Assembly (NCBI GenBank): GCA_014529385.2 | Contig: CM043971.1 | Coordinates: forward strand, 26,889,769-26,953,768 | Length of the DNA: 64,000 bases | Source: Adiantum capillus-veneris | Lineage: Eukaryota; Streptophyta; Polypodiopsida; Polypodiales; Pteridaceae | Direction of reading: 5' to 3' | Shown here: positions 1-11,336 of the stretch, piece after piece | How positions within the stretch are numbered: the first letter of the stretch is position 1 | How the letters are laid out: every line of letters begins with the position of its first letter | Program-made: the position numbers and the translations under genes | Notes under the pieces: generated by a model | What the model was told of the DNA's origin: nothing | Databases searched by the model: none | What the model saw: only the letters and a program-made list of their open reading frames with translations

Positions 1-1138
1 AGTCAGAGGCCCGACGCTTTCCTAGTCGCACTGCGCAGTTCTTGACAACGTGTAGTCCTCTTGAGTTGATAAGCCCATTATTAGTGGCCCAAAAGACCTC
101 AAAGAATTATTAACCTCATCATTGAGTCGTCTAAATTTGCTTGAGCTCTCAACGTTTTTTTTTCCTGCAATTTTGCTATTTTTTGAAAAACAATCATTAC
201 ATCAAATTTGATAAGAAATCACATCTGCATTGTTTTTAAAGTTTCCTGGATCGTGTTATAGTATTTGGAGAAATATTACTAGTCGTACTTGTCATGAACA
301 TGTCATTTGATGTGCATCAATAATTACATGATTGATTATTGCCTCATCATTCGTGCAATTTGACACTTATCCTTTATACATCATGACTTTACTATTTCTT
401 TTCTTGATGATGTGTCTTGTGGTAGAGACCTTGATGCTCGTAATGGATATTCCATGGCACTATGGTTGCTATCATCCTATTTTACCCTTGTAATTGGTAT
501 TTCATGGTTCTATTGTTTTGTTGCACCTTCTTCATTGTTAGTTATATGCTTGCATGCATCGTCGTTGTCATTGATTCTATGGATTCGACACACCCTCGTC
601 GTCATTCGTGCTATGGTTGTTATCGTCATAATGCACCCTCGTCGTCATTCTTGTCATCATGGATTTGGCAGTTGTGACTATGCAACACTAATGTTTTGTA
701 GCATTTGTGTGTGCACGTGTATTGCATTATTATCATATGTACATGTGGCATCATTATTTGTTTCTCTATCGTATCTAAAGCGACGTCGAGAACTCTCTCT
801 AAGGACAATGTGATGTGATTTTTTCTAACCATTACATCTCGATATGTTTCTAGAGTTGCTGCTGTTAAGAAGATAAAAATCACATCAAGCAGCACATATG
901 AGGGATCAAAGACGCTAAAGCTCTTGTAATTTAAACCTTGACTTTGTATTGATTAGAATTTTTTGAGCCTTTATGGCCATTGTTGTATATTATGGAGTGA
1001 TGTAGCTCCTCGAGAACATATTTTGTAACTTTGAAAAAATATTAATACAATAGTGCATCTCTATAGTGCTGTGGGCTTTTCCCTTGTACCTCCAAGGGTT
1101 TTTCCATCCACAGTTAGGGACTCCTATTTGAGCAGGGG
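1..1138 (+). repeat. 3' internal part of an N-family short-LTR element (partial)
   Basis: Non-coding. Its right part carries the hallmarks of the N family: the phrase around 'gtgatgtagctcctcgagaaca', then 'tccaagggtttttccatcca' and a purine run ending in AGCAGGGG directly before an LTR. The same phrases occur in reverse orientation next to the LTRs at 11337, 12896, 39522 and 40917. Positions 560-660 hold a short direct repeat (CACCCTCGTCGTCATTC twice). Small open frames here have no recognisable domain. The 5' end of the element lies outside the window or is lost. Confidence 0.55.
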
Positions 1139-1300
1139 TGTTGGAGCTATATAGAGAGCTCACACTTTTTCTATATATAGGTAGGAGTCCTCACTATATA
1201 TTTGTATTCAGTGTGTGCTCTACACACAGTTTGGGGCTTGTAGATAATTGTGTCATCTCTCTCTCTTCTCCCTCGTCTTGTGTTGCATCTCTCTTCAACA
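1139..1300 (+). repeat. Short LTR (3' LTR, N/Copia-type)
   Basis: Begins TGTTGGAGCTATATAG right after a G-run polypurine tract and ends CTTCAACA, as do the LTRs at 27598 and 46955. It is about 162 bp long, with TATA-like AT stretches followed by a CT-rich segment on the sense strand. The five bases after it are CATCT; the matching 5' flank is not in the window, so the target duplication cannot be confirmed. Confidence 0.65.
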
Positions 1301-1783
1301 CATCTAGACATTTTAATTGCTGGTGTTAGACATCCATCAAAAGAAACTCATGCAATTATGATGAAAAAAAGATAGTTTGGTTTCACCGTTGTGTTACTAC
1401 TTTTGGTTTTCTACTAACTTGTATGATCAAACTACTAGCAAACAATGCAAATATATGTTAATGTCCACGATCTCTATTCTCTACCTTTGAACATTGGGTC
1501 ATAAAACATGTTAAAAATACAAATAAATATCTTATTATTATTATTATTACTCTCATGGATAACTAAGGCATAGTAGTGTTTTGCTTGCAAAACACAATCA
1601 ATGTCCATAACTCTATTTTTAGAAACTACATCTCGCTTTGCCTCTTTCTATTTCTCTCAAAAAATAGCAAAAACTAAAACTAAAAAGCCTTTTTTGTGGT
1701 ATATAACTATATTGATTTATAAACTCTCTCTTAGATATAGAGCCATCAATTACATATGATTTGGAGAAAGGTTCCACCAATCC

Positions 1784-1817
<34 letters not shown>

Positions 1818-1880
1818 GATTGCGAGCTAGGGCATGGCCTCTTCATCGATTTCGTGCACCCTGACACACCAAGGATTCAG
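1301..1880. other. No gene seen; microsatellites
   Basis: AT-rich sequence with a short (ATT)n run near 1530-1548 and a (GA)n tract at about 1783-1818. Open frames here are short and show no domain. Confidence 0.5.
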
Positions 1881-2033
1881 TGTTGAGATGTAGATAGAAA
1901 GCTAGAGAGAGAGGATACAAGAGACACACCATGTACGCTCCTGCTCCCAAAGACTCACTTGTATTGACGACAAGATACAAATTTATATAGGTGAGACCAA
2001 GTTGAGTAGAGCGAGCCATATATAGCTCCAACA
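1881..2033 (-). repeat. Copia-type short LTR (3' LTR, minus orientation)
   Basis: Plus-strand ends TGTTGAGATG and CTCCAACA; 153 bp. On the minus strand it follows a polypurine tract (GAGTGGGGG) and begins TGTTGGAGCTATATATGGCTC, nearly the same as the LTRs at 27598, 46955 and 52813. The adjoining internal DNA (2034 upward) encodes a Copia RNase H tail, so this is the 3' LTR. Confidence 0.75.
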
Positions 2034-2505
2034 CCCCCACTCAAACAAAGGTCTCTAGCTTTGGATTAAAAAACCCTTGGGGAGAGTTGAAGGGAAAAAA
2101 CTAAGCCCCTATACAAATGTGAAAATATGAACGAGCAATGATGATGTGAATGTGAATTGTGTAAATATACAAGTGACTCAGAGATCACAATGTGAAAGTG
2201 TGGAGTGCGCATAGTGCATGGAACCTATATGATTACAAAGTCATATGTACAAGGCGATCATAATAACAGAGAAGCTAATCTAGAAAGAGTGAGGCCAAAG
2301 CAACTCCAAGCTCCAGGCGCAAGAGGATGAAACGTGACACGTTGATCCCTTTGATAAGAATGTTTGCAATCGTCTGGTCTCTTGGACAATGTTTAATCAT
2401 TATAAGGCTTTTGTGTACTTCATATCGGACAAAATGATAATGCATAACAATGTACTTTGAGACGGTTCGTGACGCTACTTGATGTAATTTTAATGTTGTA
2501 AACAA
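2034..2505 (-). pseudogene. Copia 3' leader and RNase H C-terminal fragment
   Basis: The minus frame at 2275-2505 contains the RNase H tail with the order HYHFVRYEV ... HCPRDQTIANIL, parallel to HYHYVRYEV ... HCPSDQMIADIL in the fuller copy at 53166-53414. It lacks the upstream catalytic part and is followed by a drifted extension instead of the usual end. At about 2460 the sequence switches to N-family repeats ('gagacggttcgtgacgc'), so this is a broken chimera and cannot encode an active enzyme. Confidence 0.7.
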
Positions 2506-3250
2506 TAGTAGTAATCATGATCATGGCTTTACGTACCATGGCATCAGAGACACTTTCAACAAGTCAAATAAAAACTTTAAAATAGTAATCATTATCATGG
2601 ATTTGCATACCACGGCCTCAAAGACGCTTTCAACAAATTAAATAAAGAATTTATAATATTAATTATCATGATGGATTTACATACCATGGCATAAGAGACG
2701 TTTTGAACAAATCAGTTAAAAAATTTAATATAATAATTATAATCTTTGATTTACATACCATGGTGTCATAGACACTTTTAACAAATCAAATAAAAACCTT
2801 AAAATAGCAGTCATCATCATGGATTTATGTACCATGGCATCACCTTGGTACTAACAAAACCATTCTACCATTTATTGGATATCTTCGAGCACTACCAAAA
2901 TAACTAGCCTGTTTCTTAATAATCAATTATAAATATATAACTCCATGGAAGAATTGATTCATAATAAGAATCTCTTAGACAAATATATAGTCTGCGATAA
3001 TATAAAAACTTCTAACTCTAGAGTGGCATCACAAACCGTCTCTAAGGACAATGTGATGTGGTAATATCTACCCTTCACGTCTCAATATGTTTCTTGAGTT
3101 ATTTTAGAGTTTTCATTTGATTTGTTGGAAATGGCATGTAAAGCCATGATGATGATTGCTATTTCAAAGTTTTTCTAAGTGTTTGTAATTCCATGGCGAG
3201 TACCATGATGCCATGGTACGCAAATCCATGATGATGATTGTTGTCAGTTG
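2465..3250. repeat. CCATGG-rich tandem repeats of the N family
   Basis: Units of roughly 60-90 bp repeat the idea 'atcatgg-atttg-cataccatggcatcagagacgctttcaacaaatc'. Related arrays lie at 12000-12520 and 40080-40700 inside N-family elements. The units are diverged and carry no coding signal. Confidence 0.65.
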
Positions 3251-3289
3251 AGATCGTGGGAGCCTGAAAATGTGTATTATATGTCGACT

Positions 3290-3905
3290 TTGTATTATAA
3301 AATGATCAGTACGAATGACTTGTAATCGTCATAAAAATGCACCATGGAGTTATAGAACAGCTCCATGATAATAACCATCTAAATAACAAACAATAAATAC
3401 GAACGACTTGTGATCATCATGGGAATGTCTCATGGCATCGTGTAATAACTCCATGGAATAATAACCATCGCAATAAAATAAAAAAACATTATGAAAATGA
3501 CTTCTAATCATCATGAAAATTCATCACGGAACAACTTCATGGAATAATAATCATCTCCACAATCAACTATATTTAGTAGGAACGACTTCTAATCATGAAA
3601 AATATGTATCATGACCTCATAGAACAAGTACATGGAATATTAATAATAAATAATCTCAATAATGAATGGTCCGTACATACAACTTGTAGTCATAAAAACA
3701 TTTCATGGTATCCTTGAACAACACCTTAAGAAAATAATCATCTCAATAAAAAACGATTAGGATAAATGATTTGTAATTACTATAGAATATATCATTATAT
3801 CATGAAACAACTTTATACAAATATAACCATCTGTTAAAAAACGATAAGTATGAATGACTACTAATCATCACATGAAAAGATAAATCTCAATGAAAAACAA
3901 TCATA
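3290..3905. repeat. ~90-bp tandem repeat, about six diverged copies
   Basis: The phrase 'acgaatgacttgtaatcatcat ... ctccatggaataataaccatc' recurs at spacing close to 90 bp (near 3370, 3462, 3545, 3635, 3725 and 3815). One or two copies also occur at 12590-12740, which links the array to the N family. Confidence 0.65.
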
Positions 3906-5254
3906 AGAACTCATAATGGGCAAAAACCATAAGTTGAGAGGTTTTAACTAAAAATAAATTGTTAAAATGTATCTCTTTGATAAATTATCAAAACTGTAAC
4001 TATTCAACATCTATATGCAAAGAATTGATATGAATCAATAAATCATAACAATGTGACATGAGCTATCGATAATATCAAATCATTAAAATTGTAACTCTTT
4101 GATTTTTTCAATCAAAAGAGAAAATAAATCATCAAAATCATAACTATTGATATTCACAGAGAAGAAAAATAATGTGAATTCTTAAAGCATAAGTAACAAT
4201 ATCGACTGAAGATTATAAAATAAATCATCAAAATTGTATAAGTATTAGAGATGTAACTACATAAATCATTGAAACATAACACTTTAATATTCACGTGGAA
4301 AGAATTTAACAAAAATATCAAAACATAATTCTTTAACATGAATCTTTGAATACAACACAAATGATTAAGATTGTATAACTCTCACTAATTTCAATAGAAG
4401 AAAATATTGATTTGATCTTTATCATAAATTATATGCAATCATAACAAAAAGAAAATTAAAAATATCTCAAGTGATATGAGTTTGATGTAGCTCCATGTAT
4501 ATGCATGAGAATATATGTGATATATATAAAGAGTAAATATAAAGATCAATCAATCTATCAGCTACTTATTTCAATATATATATCGAATTGATGATGATGT
4601 AAATTTACTATTCTTAGCTTTTACTCTAACTTCTTGTATATAAATCGAATTGCATATGATTCATGAAAAGAAAATCCAAAAATTACGCAACAAGAAGAAT
4701 TGAAGATGATGTAAAATTAATATGCTTAACTTTTACTCTAATTTTTTTGACACAAACTAAATTTCATATAATCCATAAAAACAAAGTCCAAGAATCATGC
4801 AACGAAAAAATCAACACGTATCAATGTAGAAATATAATTGAATACAACATAACCAACTCTTGATCTAAGTTCGTTTATGCAAATCAAATTGAATATGATA
4901 TATCACAGGTAAATCAAAGATTCATAACAAGAAGCTTAACACAAATGGATTCAAAAAATTTAAAGCTCTTACCTTTTGATGGTTTCAATTGAAAATGTAT
5001 TGAAAATAGTTAACAATTTATCATAAGCTAGTTTTGGTGTAGAATTTGACAAATCTCTTATGACCAACATCTCTGAAATTCTCCAAAATCTTAAGAACAA
5101 CTTTTCAAACATTGAAATCCGAGTTCTGAGCACAAAGTTATAATGATTTTATGTTTTTTGCTGAATTACAAATTTTTGTTGCCCATGCATTGAGCGAGGC
5201 CGCACGAGGCCAAAAACGCTCTTTGTTTGTGAAGAAAAATCAACCACGCCCGGA
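3906..5254. other. AT-rich DNA, no gene seen
   Basis: Very AT-rich with weak internal repetition ('aaatcatcaaaattgtaac', and 'gtatataaatcgaattgcatatgattcat' near 4635 and its variants). No open frame here has a recognisable domain. Confidence 0.5.
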
Positions 5255-5266
5255 TATCATGTTGAA

Positions 5267-5351
5267 TGTTAGTAAATATGATGTAGCTAACTAGATAATT
5301 GAGTAGATTAGTTAATGGAGAGAGATAATTTTTACACACAATAGATTATAG

Positions 5352-5404
<53 letters not shown>

Positions 5405-5812
5405 CATGATATACGTGGTTCACCCAATAATGTGGGCTACATCCACGGGAAAGCAGCCACTTAATGGCATTAGTAGTTCAAAGAAGAAGTAGGTTGCAAA
5501 GGGATTATACCCTTAATAGAGCTCCCACCTTGCTTCACTCTCACCACCTCAAACCAGTCTTGTTACATCAACTTCACACTCTGTAATGTGTGTAGAAATG
5601 GCCTCCTTTTATAGGCCAAAAGGGTTGCCCTCTTTCATGAGAGAGAGCCACGAAACATTCTAGTATATCAAGTATAGTTTTTGCAATATTGCTAGTTTCT
5701 TGTGACAACTATATCCATTTTGTAGGTAATAACCATATCTAGTCATAAGGATCAAATTTGGCTAGATATTGAATAGTTTCTATGGGATTCTACAACTCAT
5801 AATGTTGAACCC
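5267..5812 (-). repeat. 3' LTR of Copia C2 (upper end approximate)
   Basis: Starts TGTTAGTAAATATGATG and matches 10135-10560 closely: 'agtacacatgatatacgtggttcaccca', 'agagctcccaccttgcttcactctcacc' and 'ccttttataggccaaaagggttgccc'. After about 5645 the two LTRs diverge, so the upper limit is uncertain. It contains the (AG)n tract at 5355-5400, which is (CT)n on the element's sense strand. Confidence 0.65.
5355..5400. repeat. (AG)n microsatellite inside the C2 3' LTR
   Basis: Uninterrupted AG dinucleotide run of about 46 bp. The same tract sits at the homologous place in the 5' LTR (10251-10322), preceded there by (GATA)n. Confidence 0.95.
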
Positions 5813-6377
5813 AGTTTTTTCATGTTTGCTGTATTTAGCACTTCATATTTGTCCCCAAGATTCCCCTTGGTAAGAAATTTATTATTCTTTTGACATGCTC
5901 CATGGCTCTTTATGAACCTAAAGGACAAAAGGGAACTAAGAAAACATGCATATATTATTTGTATTGAGCGTGGCTATAGAAACTTTGATGATAGGTTTGC
6001 AGAATGGTAAAAAATTGAATTTTTTGTACCTATTTCTTTTGGCAAAACAAAAAATAGCGAGTGAGAATAAATCATATGTTCTGATCACCAACCCATTGAA
6101 GTCAACTAAGGAATTTATCTCAAGTCCTACAAAAGTCCCTAATCTTATTTTTATGCAACAAAACATAAAAAATGACTGTTTTGATGAAAATGTACTGGTC
6201 CGTCAACTTTGGAGGCTTGGTGTGACCAAAAGATGAGAAATTTTACAAGTTTCTTATTTTTTCCATGTGTAGTAGGCCTTGAACTATAACCTTATGAAAG
6301 GATTTTACAAAATGAGTGGATCTACTATGGTTTTGGAGGTTTTTTTCAAAACCATGAAAGGACACTTTTATGTCCTG
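5813..6377. other. Unassigned interior of Copia C2
   Basis: Positionally this is the region between protease and 3' LTR of C2, but no integrase or reverse-transcriptase motif could be read on the minus strand. The open frames at 5936-6236 on both strands have no recognisable domain. It is either strongly decayed pol or foreign sequence. Confidence 0.4.
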
Positions 6378-6993
6378 TTAGGTTACCAACCTACTGTTAA
6401 GCTTCCATTCATTTTCGTAATTAGCAATTTTGACACAAAATGTATCTTTGCCGACAATTTCACTAGCTTTATCATCTCCCAAGTATACATACCCAAAATT
6501 ACCTATGGTGTAATCTTGGAAATGTTGCTTGTGTAGTGTTGCATTGAATGAAGCCCAAAAATCTACTATCCAGGAATTAGACACATTGTCTAATGAGAGA
6601 ATTAGAGAATCTTGCTCTACTTTACCTACCACATTGGCCTCGGATGTTGGCTGGTTGTCTTGACACTCCGCTTCTTCTTCTTCTTCCACAAACAATCCTT
6701 GTTGACCCGGCCCTTCTTGCCGTAGTTCCAAAATTCAAGAACTGACTTTGTGCGTGACTTGCTTCGCCTTGAGCGATCACGACCCTTTTGGTTTCTGAAC
6801 CTCTCCTTAGGCCTTCCTCTTATTTCCACTGATAGTGCTGCACTTGATGATTTCCTTGTGCTAATTCTCCTTCACATTTTCTCGCTTGGGAGAACACCCA
6901 CAACATCATCAAACTTAAGAGTATTTGTGCCAGAAATATAATTACTTCATCCATCACAAGGTTGTCCCAACTATCCGGTAGAGACGATAGTAT
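6378..6993 (-). pseudogene. Copia C2 gag C-terminus, zinc knuckle and protease
   Basis: On the minus strand the reading runs from a gag motif (SSLPDSWDNLV, about 6960-7000) through a basic stretch to a damaged zinc knuckle (WNYGKKGRVNKDC; one Cys and the His replaced) and a Copia protease (SWIVDFWASFNATLHKQHF at about 6540-6580, then GYVYLGDDKASEIVG). The protease catalytic DSGA is altered to DFWA, so it cannot work. At least one frameshift separates the gag and protease frames. The other half of gag lies at 9701-10080 across an insertion. Confidence 0.75.
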
Positions 6994-7252
6994 TGAAGCG
7001 GTCCGGGGCGGGCAACAAGAAAAGCAACCTCTAGACACCCTTCAAGGCTCCCGTGCTGCTCAATGGGGCTGGGGCACAACACAACACAAACCAAAACAAC
7101 AAACCCACAGCCAAATCCCAACTACACAAGGGGCACCACCTAGTTTAAGAGCGAACTAGGACGCAAAAGAGGAGAATCGTTAGAGCAACCCACAAACAAG
7201 CAAGGAATTTACACTAACCCTAACACCAATGGAACACTCTCACACACTAAAA

Positions 7253-7324
<72 letters not shown>

Positions 7325-9700
7325 TGCTCGCGCTGCTTTGAAACATATCGGCAATGATCAAGCAAACAAAACTATATATTTAAGAAAGAGAGAGAAAGGG
7401 GGAGGGGGTGCTTGTTGCATTAATACCTTCTTACAAATCTGTCATGACAAATCAAAGTGAGATTAGTATTTGTTCAACATATCTTGCGTAAATTTCACCA
7501 CAACACATCACAAGAAAAGCCACCCCAATCACTGTCTTAAGGCCAGGGGAGTCCTCTCCACCCTGTCGCCCTCTTACAGTATGTGGGATTTATGGCTAGA
7601 TTGATGACAACACCAGAGACAAGCTATCAAGAACTTAACAAAAAACACCAAGACACTTACGCATCATTGTTTTCCATTACTTCACGTTGGAAGGGAGACA
7701 AAGTATCCAAGCTTAGTCCAAATCCACCCTCCTTGATTCAACAAATGTTGGGCTTACACTAGTAGGAGAAATGATAGATTTCCTACTCTCAATTGAATGA
7801 TCACTCTCTCTCTTACAATGGCATAGAGTTCTCTTGCTAATCCGCTATTACAACACATGCACATGCATAAGACAATGAGCTTCCACTCAAGAGCTCCTTC
7901 TAGAGAGGTTGAGCTTGGCTTCTCAAGCTATAGCATAGTGCTCTTGCTTATGGCTCCCCCCCTTTTATGCTAGCTACACCCTCCTTTTATAGAAATTTTG
8001 AAGGCTAGGGTTACTCCTCTAACCATGGTTGGGTTAGATTTTCAACAATTTATCTAATTCTTTTGCTTGGAATTATCAAGAAGTTGGTGGGGAAAGAGAG
8101 AGGAGAGAAATGGAGGTGATAGGACTTTTCATAGTGGGTTAGTGTTAGTAGAGTTAGTATTAATTTACAATTGGAATTGGATATTTACAATGGGAGTATC
8201 CATGTAGGATACAAATAAGGAAGAAAAACTCTTAAGAGGTAAGAAAAGGTGGATTTCTTACAAGGTTGATGCTCCAAGTGTCTTGAGTAGGGCCGATTTT
8301 GACGCTTGTTGACGGTCCACTAGCTTTGACGGTACATTTTTTCTCCACTCTTGACCTTCCTTGAGAGACAAGGTAATTGAAGCTGAGTAATCAACCACCA
8401 TGATGCTGTCTTTTAAGAGAAGAGGCTGAATTTTGTGGTTTTTTTGATAGATATGGGTAATTTGGAGGAGGAAAAATGAGACTAGGTGGTCAATTTTGGA
8501 ATGGAGTTGTGTGTGGGAGGTATGAGTTCACCATGGTTTCTCTTATTCTTCAAGGTTGAGGAGAAGGTGAGTAGGGTGCAGAGAGGAGTGGTGAGAGAGG
8601 TGGGGATGATGAGTGGAGAAGTGTGTGTGAAAGAGGAAAATGATAAAGTGAAAGAGAGAGTGTGGCTGCATAGCATGGGAAAACTGGGGTCCACTAATAA
8701 AATCATAGCTCACAGCTCGTAGCTCAAAAAAATATGAAAAACTTTGAGGCAAAAGTTCAACCCACGAGCTACAACTTTTGTTTGTATCACCTTTTCAAAT
8801 TCGGAGAGCAAGTGAACTTTAAAAATTCAGCAAAACTGACCATTTTTTTCTACTACACAAGGTCCTTGTGGGGTCCTTCTTTGGATGATTCTTTTGAATA
8901 CCTCCAAGAGTGAGCCCTCCATAGTGCATGTATGCATGCCACCTACCCTTGACCTTATTTGGTAGGTCTATAATTGAAGATATTGTTGAGATTATGATAT
9001 AAGTGAATAGTACAACTAAGAAAATCAAATATTGAGGGGTCTAAAAAATATGTACATGTCAAATATAAATAAAATAAGTGGAAAAAAATATAAAGGGGTC
9101 AAAAGAAATCTCTCTCATTATGAGGCTACCATAAAAAGATAAATATTTTTGGTGTTCTAATTTTTTAGAAAAAAAAAACAAAATAGATGTAGGAAGGGAA
9201 AAATCACAATAGTGAAAAAATATACACATAAATAAAACTAGTTTTTTTGGATTTTTGTTGGGGTGGAGTTACACCAAATATAAGAGAAGCTTACATGAAA
9301 ATATTTCTACATGGAATAAAGAGTATGAAAAATGGTAAGAAAAATTGTGGTAATGGTGAGGCAATGTACAAAGCATAAATAACACACACCTAGGTAGAAA
9401 TATTTAAATAAATACCAAAATAATTATGAAAAAATTCTTTTATTTAGGCCCTATATACAAAGAAATATTTACACACAAAGAGGCCATAATATACTTTTAT
9501 TTTTTATTTTTTTTATTTTTTTGGCTCAACTAGCCCAGTGACTAGCTAGCTGAGGGTTTTTAAGAAGATATGGGAAAAGCCCCCTAACTCACACATGCCT
9601 ATGTACAGTGAAATGGTAGGGATAGCCATAGCGTTTGAGTGATTTGATAGGGGGGGATAACTCACTATGGCAATCACAGAGAGCCGAAAAACGGCTATCA
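6994..9700 (-). repeat. ~2.7-kb LTR-like insertion (candidate solo LTR) in Copia gag
   Basis: Interrupts the C2 gag frame exactly between RALLIL (9701 side) and SSLPDSW (6993 side). Minus-strand ends are TGATAGCC and CCGCTTCA, and GTAT flanks it on both sides (6990-6993, 9701-9704). It shares layout with the gypsy-3 LTR: the phrase 'ggggcaccacctag' followed by 'ctaggacgcaa' and then an (AG)n tract. No coding domain was found inside, which fits a solo LTR of a gypsy-3-like family. The exact ends and duplication length need alignment. Confidence 0.55.
7256..7321. repeat. (AG)n microsatellite
   Basis: About 66 bp of pure AG inside the LTR-like block 6994-9700; (CT)n on the inferred sense strand. 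Confidence 0.95.
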
Positions 9701-10080
9701 GTATAAGGAGAGCTCGTACTTCATCATTAAAATTTATTTTCACCGATCGAAGCTGACTTATGTTTTTGTTAAAGTCATTTAGGTGTTTTGCAACTGAACC
9801 ATTCTCTCCCATCTTTAGATTGAATAAGCACTTCATGAGAAATACCTTATTGGATACCGATGGTTTCTCATAGAAGTCATCAAGTGACTTCATCAAGTCC
9901 TCCGTGGTCTTCATCTCCAAAACATTGAAGGCCACCATTGACACAAAGTTTAACCGGATTGTTCCTAGTGCCTTTTAATCAAGGACAATACATGCTTCAT
10001 CTGCCATCATCGCGGGCTTCTTTGCAAGACCGCCTAGTGGCAAATAGAGGTCCTTCAGGTAGAGATAGTCTTCAATCTAC
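9701..10080 (-). pseudogene. Copia C2 gag N-terminal half
   Basis: Minus-strand reading of the plant Copia gag family (UBN2-like): ALGTIRLNF, then VAFNVLEMKTTEDLMKSLDDFYEKPSVSNKVFLMKCLFNLKM and HLNDFNKNISQLRSVKINFNDEVRALLIL in order. Gag forms the particle that packages element RNA. A stop (TAA) sits just before ALGTIRL where the family normally has a coding residue, and the frame leaves homology at 9701, where the insertion begins. The continuation is at 6993. Confidence 0.8.
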
Positions 10081-10134
10081 GAATCCTTTCCTTGAGATAA
10101 TTTAGCTACGAGCAAGCCTTTCTCGAATACCAGT

Positions 10135-10248
10135 TGGTAGGAAATATGACGTAGCCAAGTAGATAATTGAGTAGATTACTTTATCGAGAGAAATAATTTT
10201 CACACACAAGAGATTATAGAGTAGAGATAGATAGATAGATAGATAGAT

Positions 10249-10326
<78 letters not shown>

Positions 10327-10900
10327 CATGATATACGTGGTTCACCCAATGTGGGCTACACCCAAGGGAAAGCAGTGACGTTAGTAATTTAAACAAGAAG
10401 CAGGTTACAAAGGGATCATACCCTTAATAGAGCTCCCGCCTTGCTTTACTCTCACCACCTCACACCCAACTTTTTGTATCAACTTCACACTGTGTAATGT
10501 ATGTAGAAATGGACTCCTTTTATAGGCCAAAAGGGCTACCCTCTCTCATGAGAGGCATCCATGTGTAGCCGCCCTTGTGTAGATAAGTCCAAATTGGATC
10601 TTCCAATCCACCCATGTGTGGCCGCCCTGGAGAAGACAAGTCCGCTTTTGAATTCGGCCACTGGCCATTGACTTCTGAACATCGGTCACCGACCATTGAC
10701 TACCGGTCATCGGCCAACCGACTAGTCATTTTCCGACCACTTTCCAACCGTCGTCCAACCATAATATTCCGGCAAAAAGGAATATTTTGGCAAGTGATTT
10801 TTCTTCACGCACGATGGATCCTCCTCATAATGGGGGCCTTACAAATGTGCGTTTTTAATATAGAAAATTACAAGGGGTAAATCAGGCTCCATACTTAACA
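10135..10900 (-). repeat. 5' LTR of Copia C2
   Basis: Plus-strand ends TGGTAGGAAATATGACG and CATACTTAACA; 766 bp. The minus-strand sequence just outside the LTR (10117-10134) reads TGGTATTCGAG, a decayed initiator-Met-type primer site. It contains (GATA)n at 10226-10250 and (AG)n at 10251-10322. The part at 10560-10760, rich in 'ccggtcatcggcc', is absent from the 3' LTR. Confidence 0.75.
10226..10322. repeat. (GATA)n-(AG)n compound microsatellite
   Basis: About six GATA units followed by about 36 AG units inside the C2 5' LTR. Confidence 0.95.
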
Positions 10901-10905
10901 TTGAA

Positions 10906-11044
10906 AACATAGAAAATGAGAAGAACAGAGCGATGATACGCAGAGAGTGCAATCCCAAAGTGTGTAGAATACACACACAAGATGGTATATATATAGAGGG
11001 GACCCAGGGATATATTTAGAGTAGCTTCACATATAAGCTCAACA
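10906..11044 (-). repeat. N-family LTR split by Copia C2
   Basis: Reads 'cccaaagtgtgtagaatacacac', 'atatagaggggaccc' and 'cacatataagctcaaca', as in the LTRs at 12896 and 40917. Its first seven bases (TGTTGAA) are at 5260-5266; joining them to 10906 restores an LTR start. The Copia C2 insertion is therefore younger than this LTR. Confidence 0.7.
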
Positions 11045-11331
11045 CCAACAACAAGAGACTTTTAGAGCAACAAACACACATTGAACCTAAAGAGTTAAGA
11101 GTTTTGAGTAAAAAGGAGACTTCTATTTTGAGAAAGGAATAAGTGACTAACTCACCATGGCATCACCATGTACTAACAAAATATTTCTACCATTTGCTGG
11201 ATATCTCATAGCACTACCAGAATTACTAGCCCGTTTTGTAATAACCAATTTTAAATATATGACTCTATAGAAGAATTGATTCATAAGAAAAATCTCTTAC
11301 AAAAATATACAGTCACTTATGATTGGATAAT
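11045..11331. repeat. N-family-associated repeat DNA
   Basis: The stretch 'catttgctggatatctcatagcactaccagaattactagcccg ... gaagaattgattcataa' is a second copy of 2865-2995. No coding signal. Confidence 0.6.
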
Positions 11332-11336
11332 ATAAA

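Larger units (their letters stand above)
5267..10900 (-). mobile_element. Degenerate Copia element C2 with TSD TTGAA
   Basis: Bounded by TTGAA at 5262-5266 and 10901-10905. The minus-strand order is LTR (10135-10900), primer-site-like sequence, gag N-terminal half (9701-10080), an inserted LTR-like block (6994-9700), gag C-terminus with a zinc knuckle and protease (6378-6993), unassigned DNA, and LTR (5267 to about 5812). Integrase, reverse transcriptase and RNase H are missing, so it is a deletion derivative. It landed inside an N-family LTR whose halves are 5260-5266 and 10906-11044. Confidence 0.75.

Noticed and set aside
412-813. 133-codon plus frame
   Set aside because: Low-complexity hydrophobic reading of N-family repeat DNA; begins at GTG and has no domain.
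7861-9028. Plus and minus frames around 8482-8752 as a small gene
   Set aside because: They are mirror readings of the same DNA inside the LTR-like block 6994-9700, without domain or splice signal.
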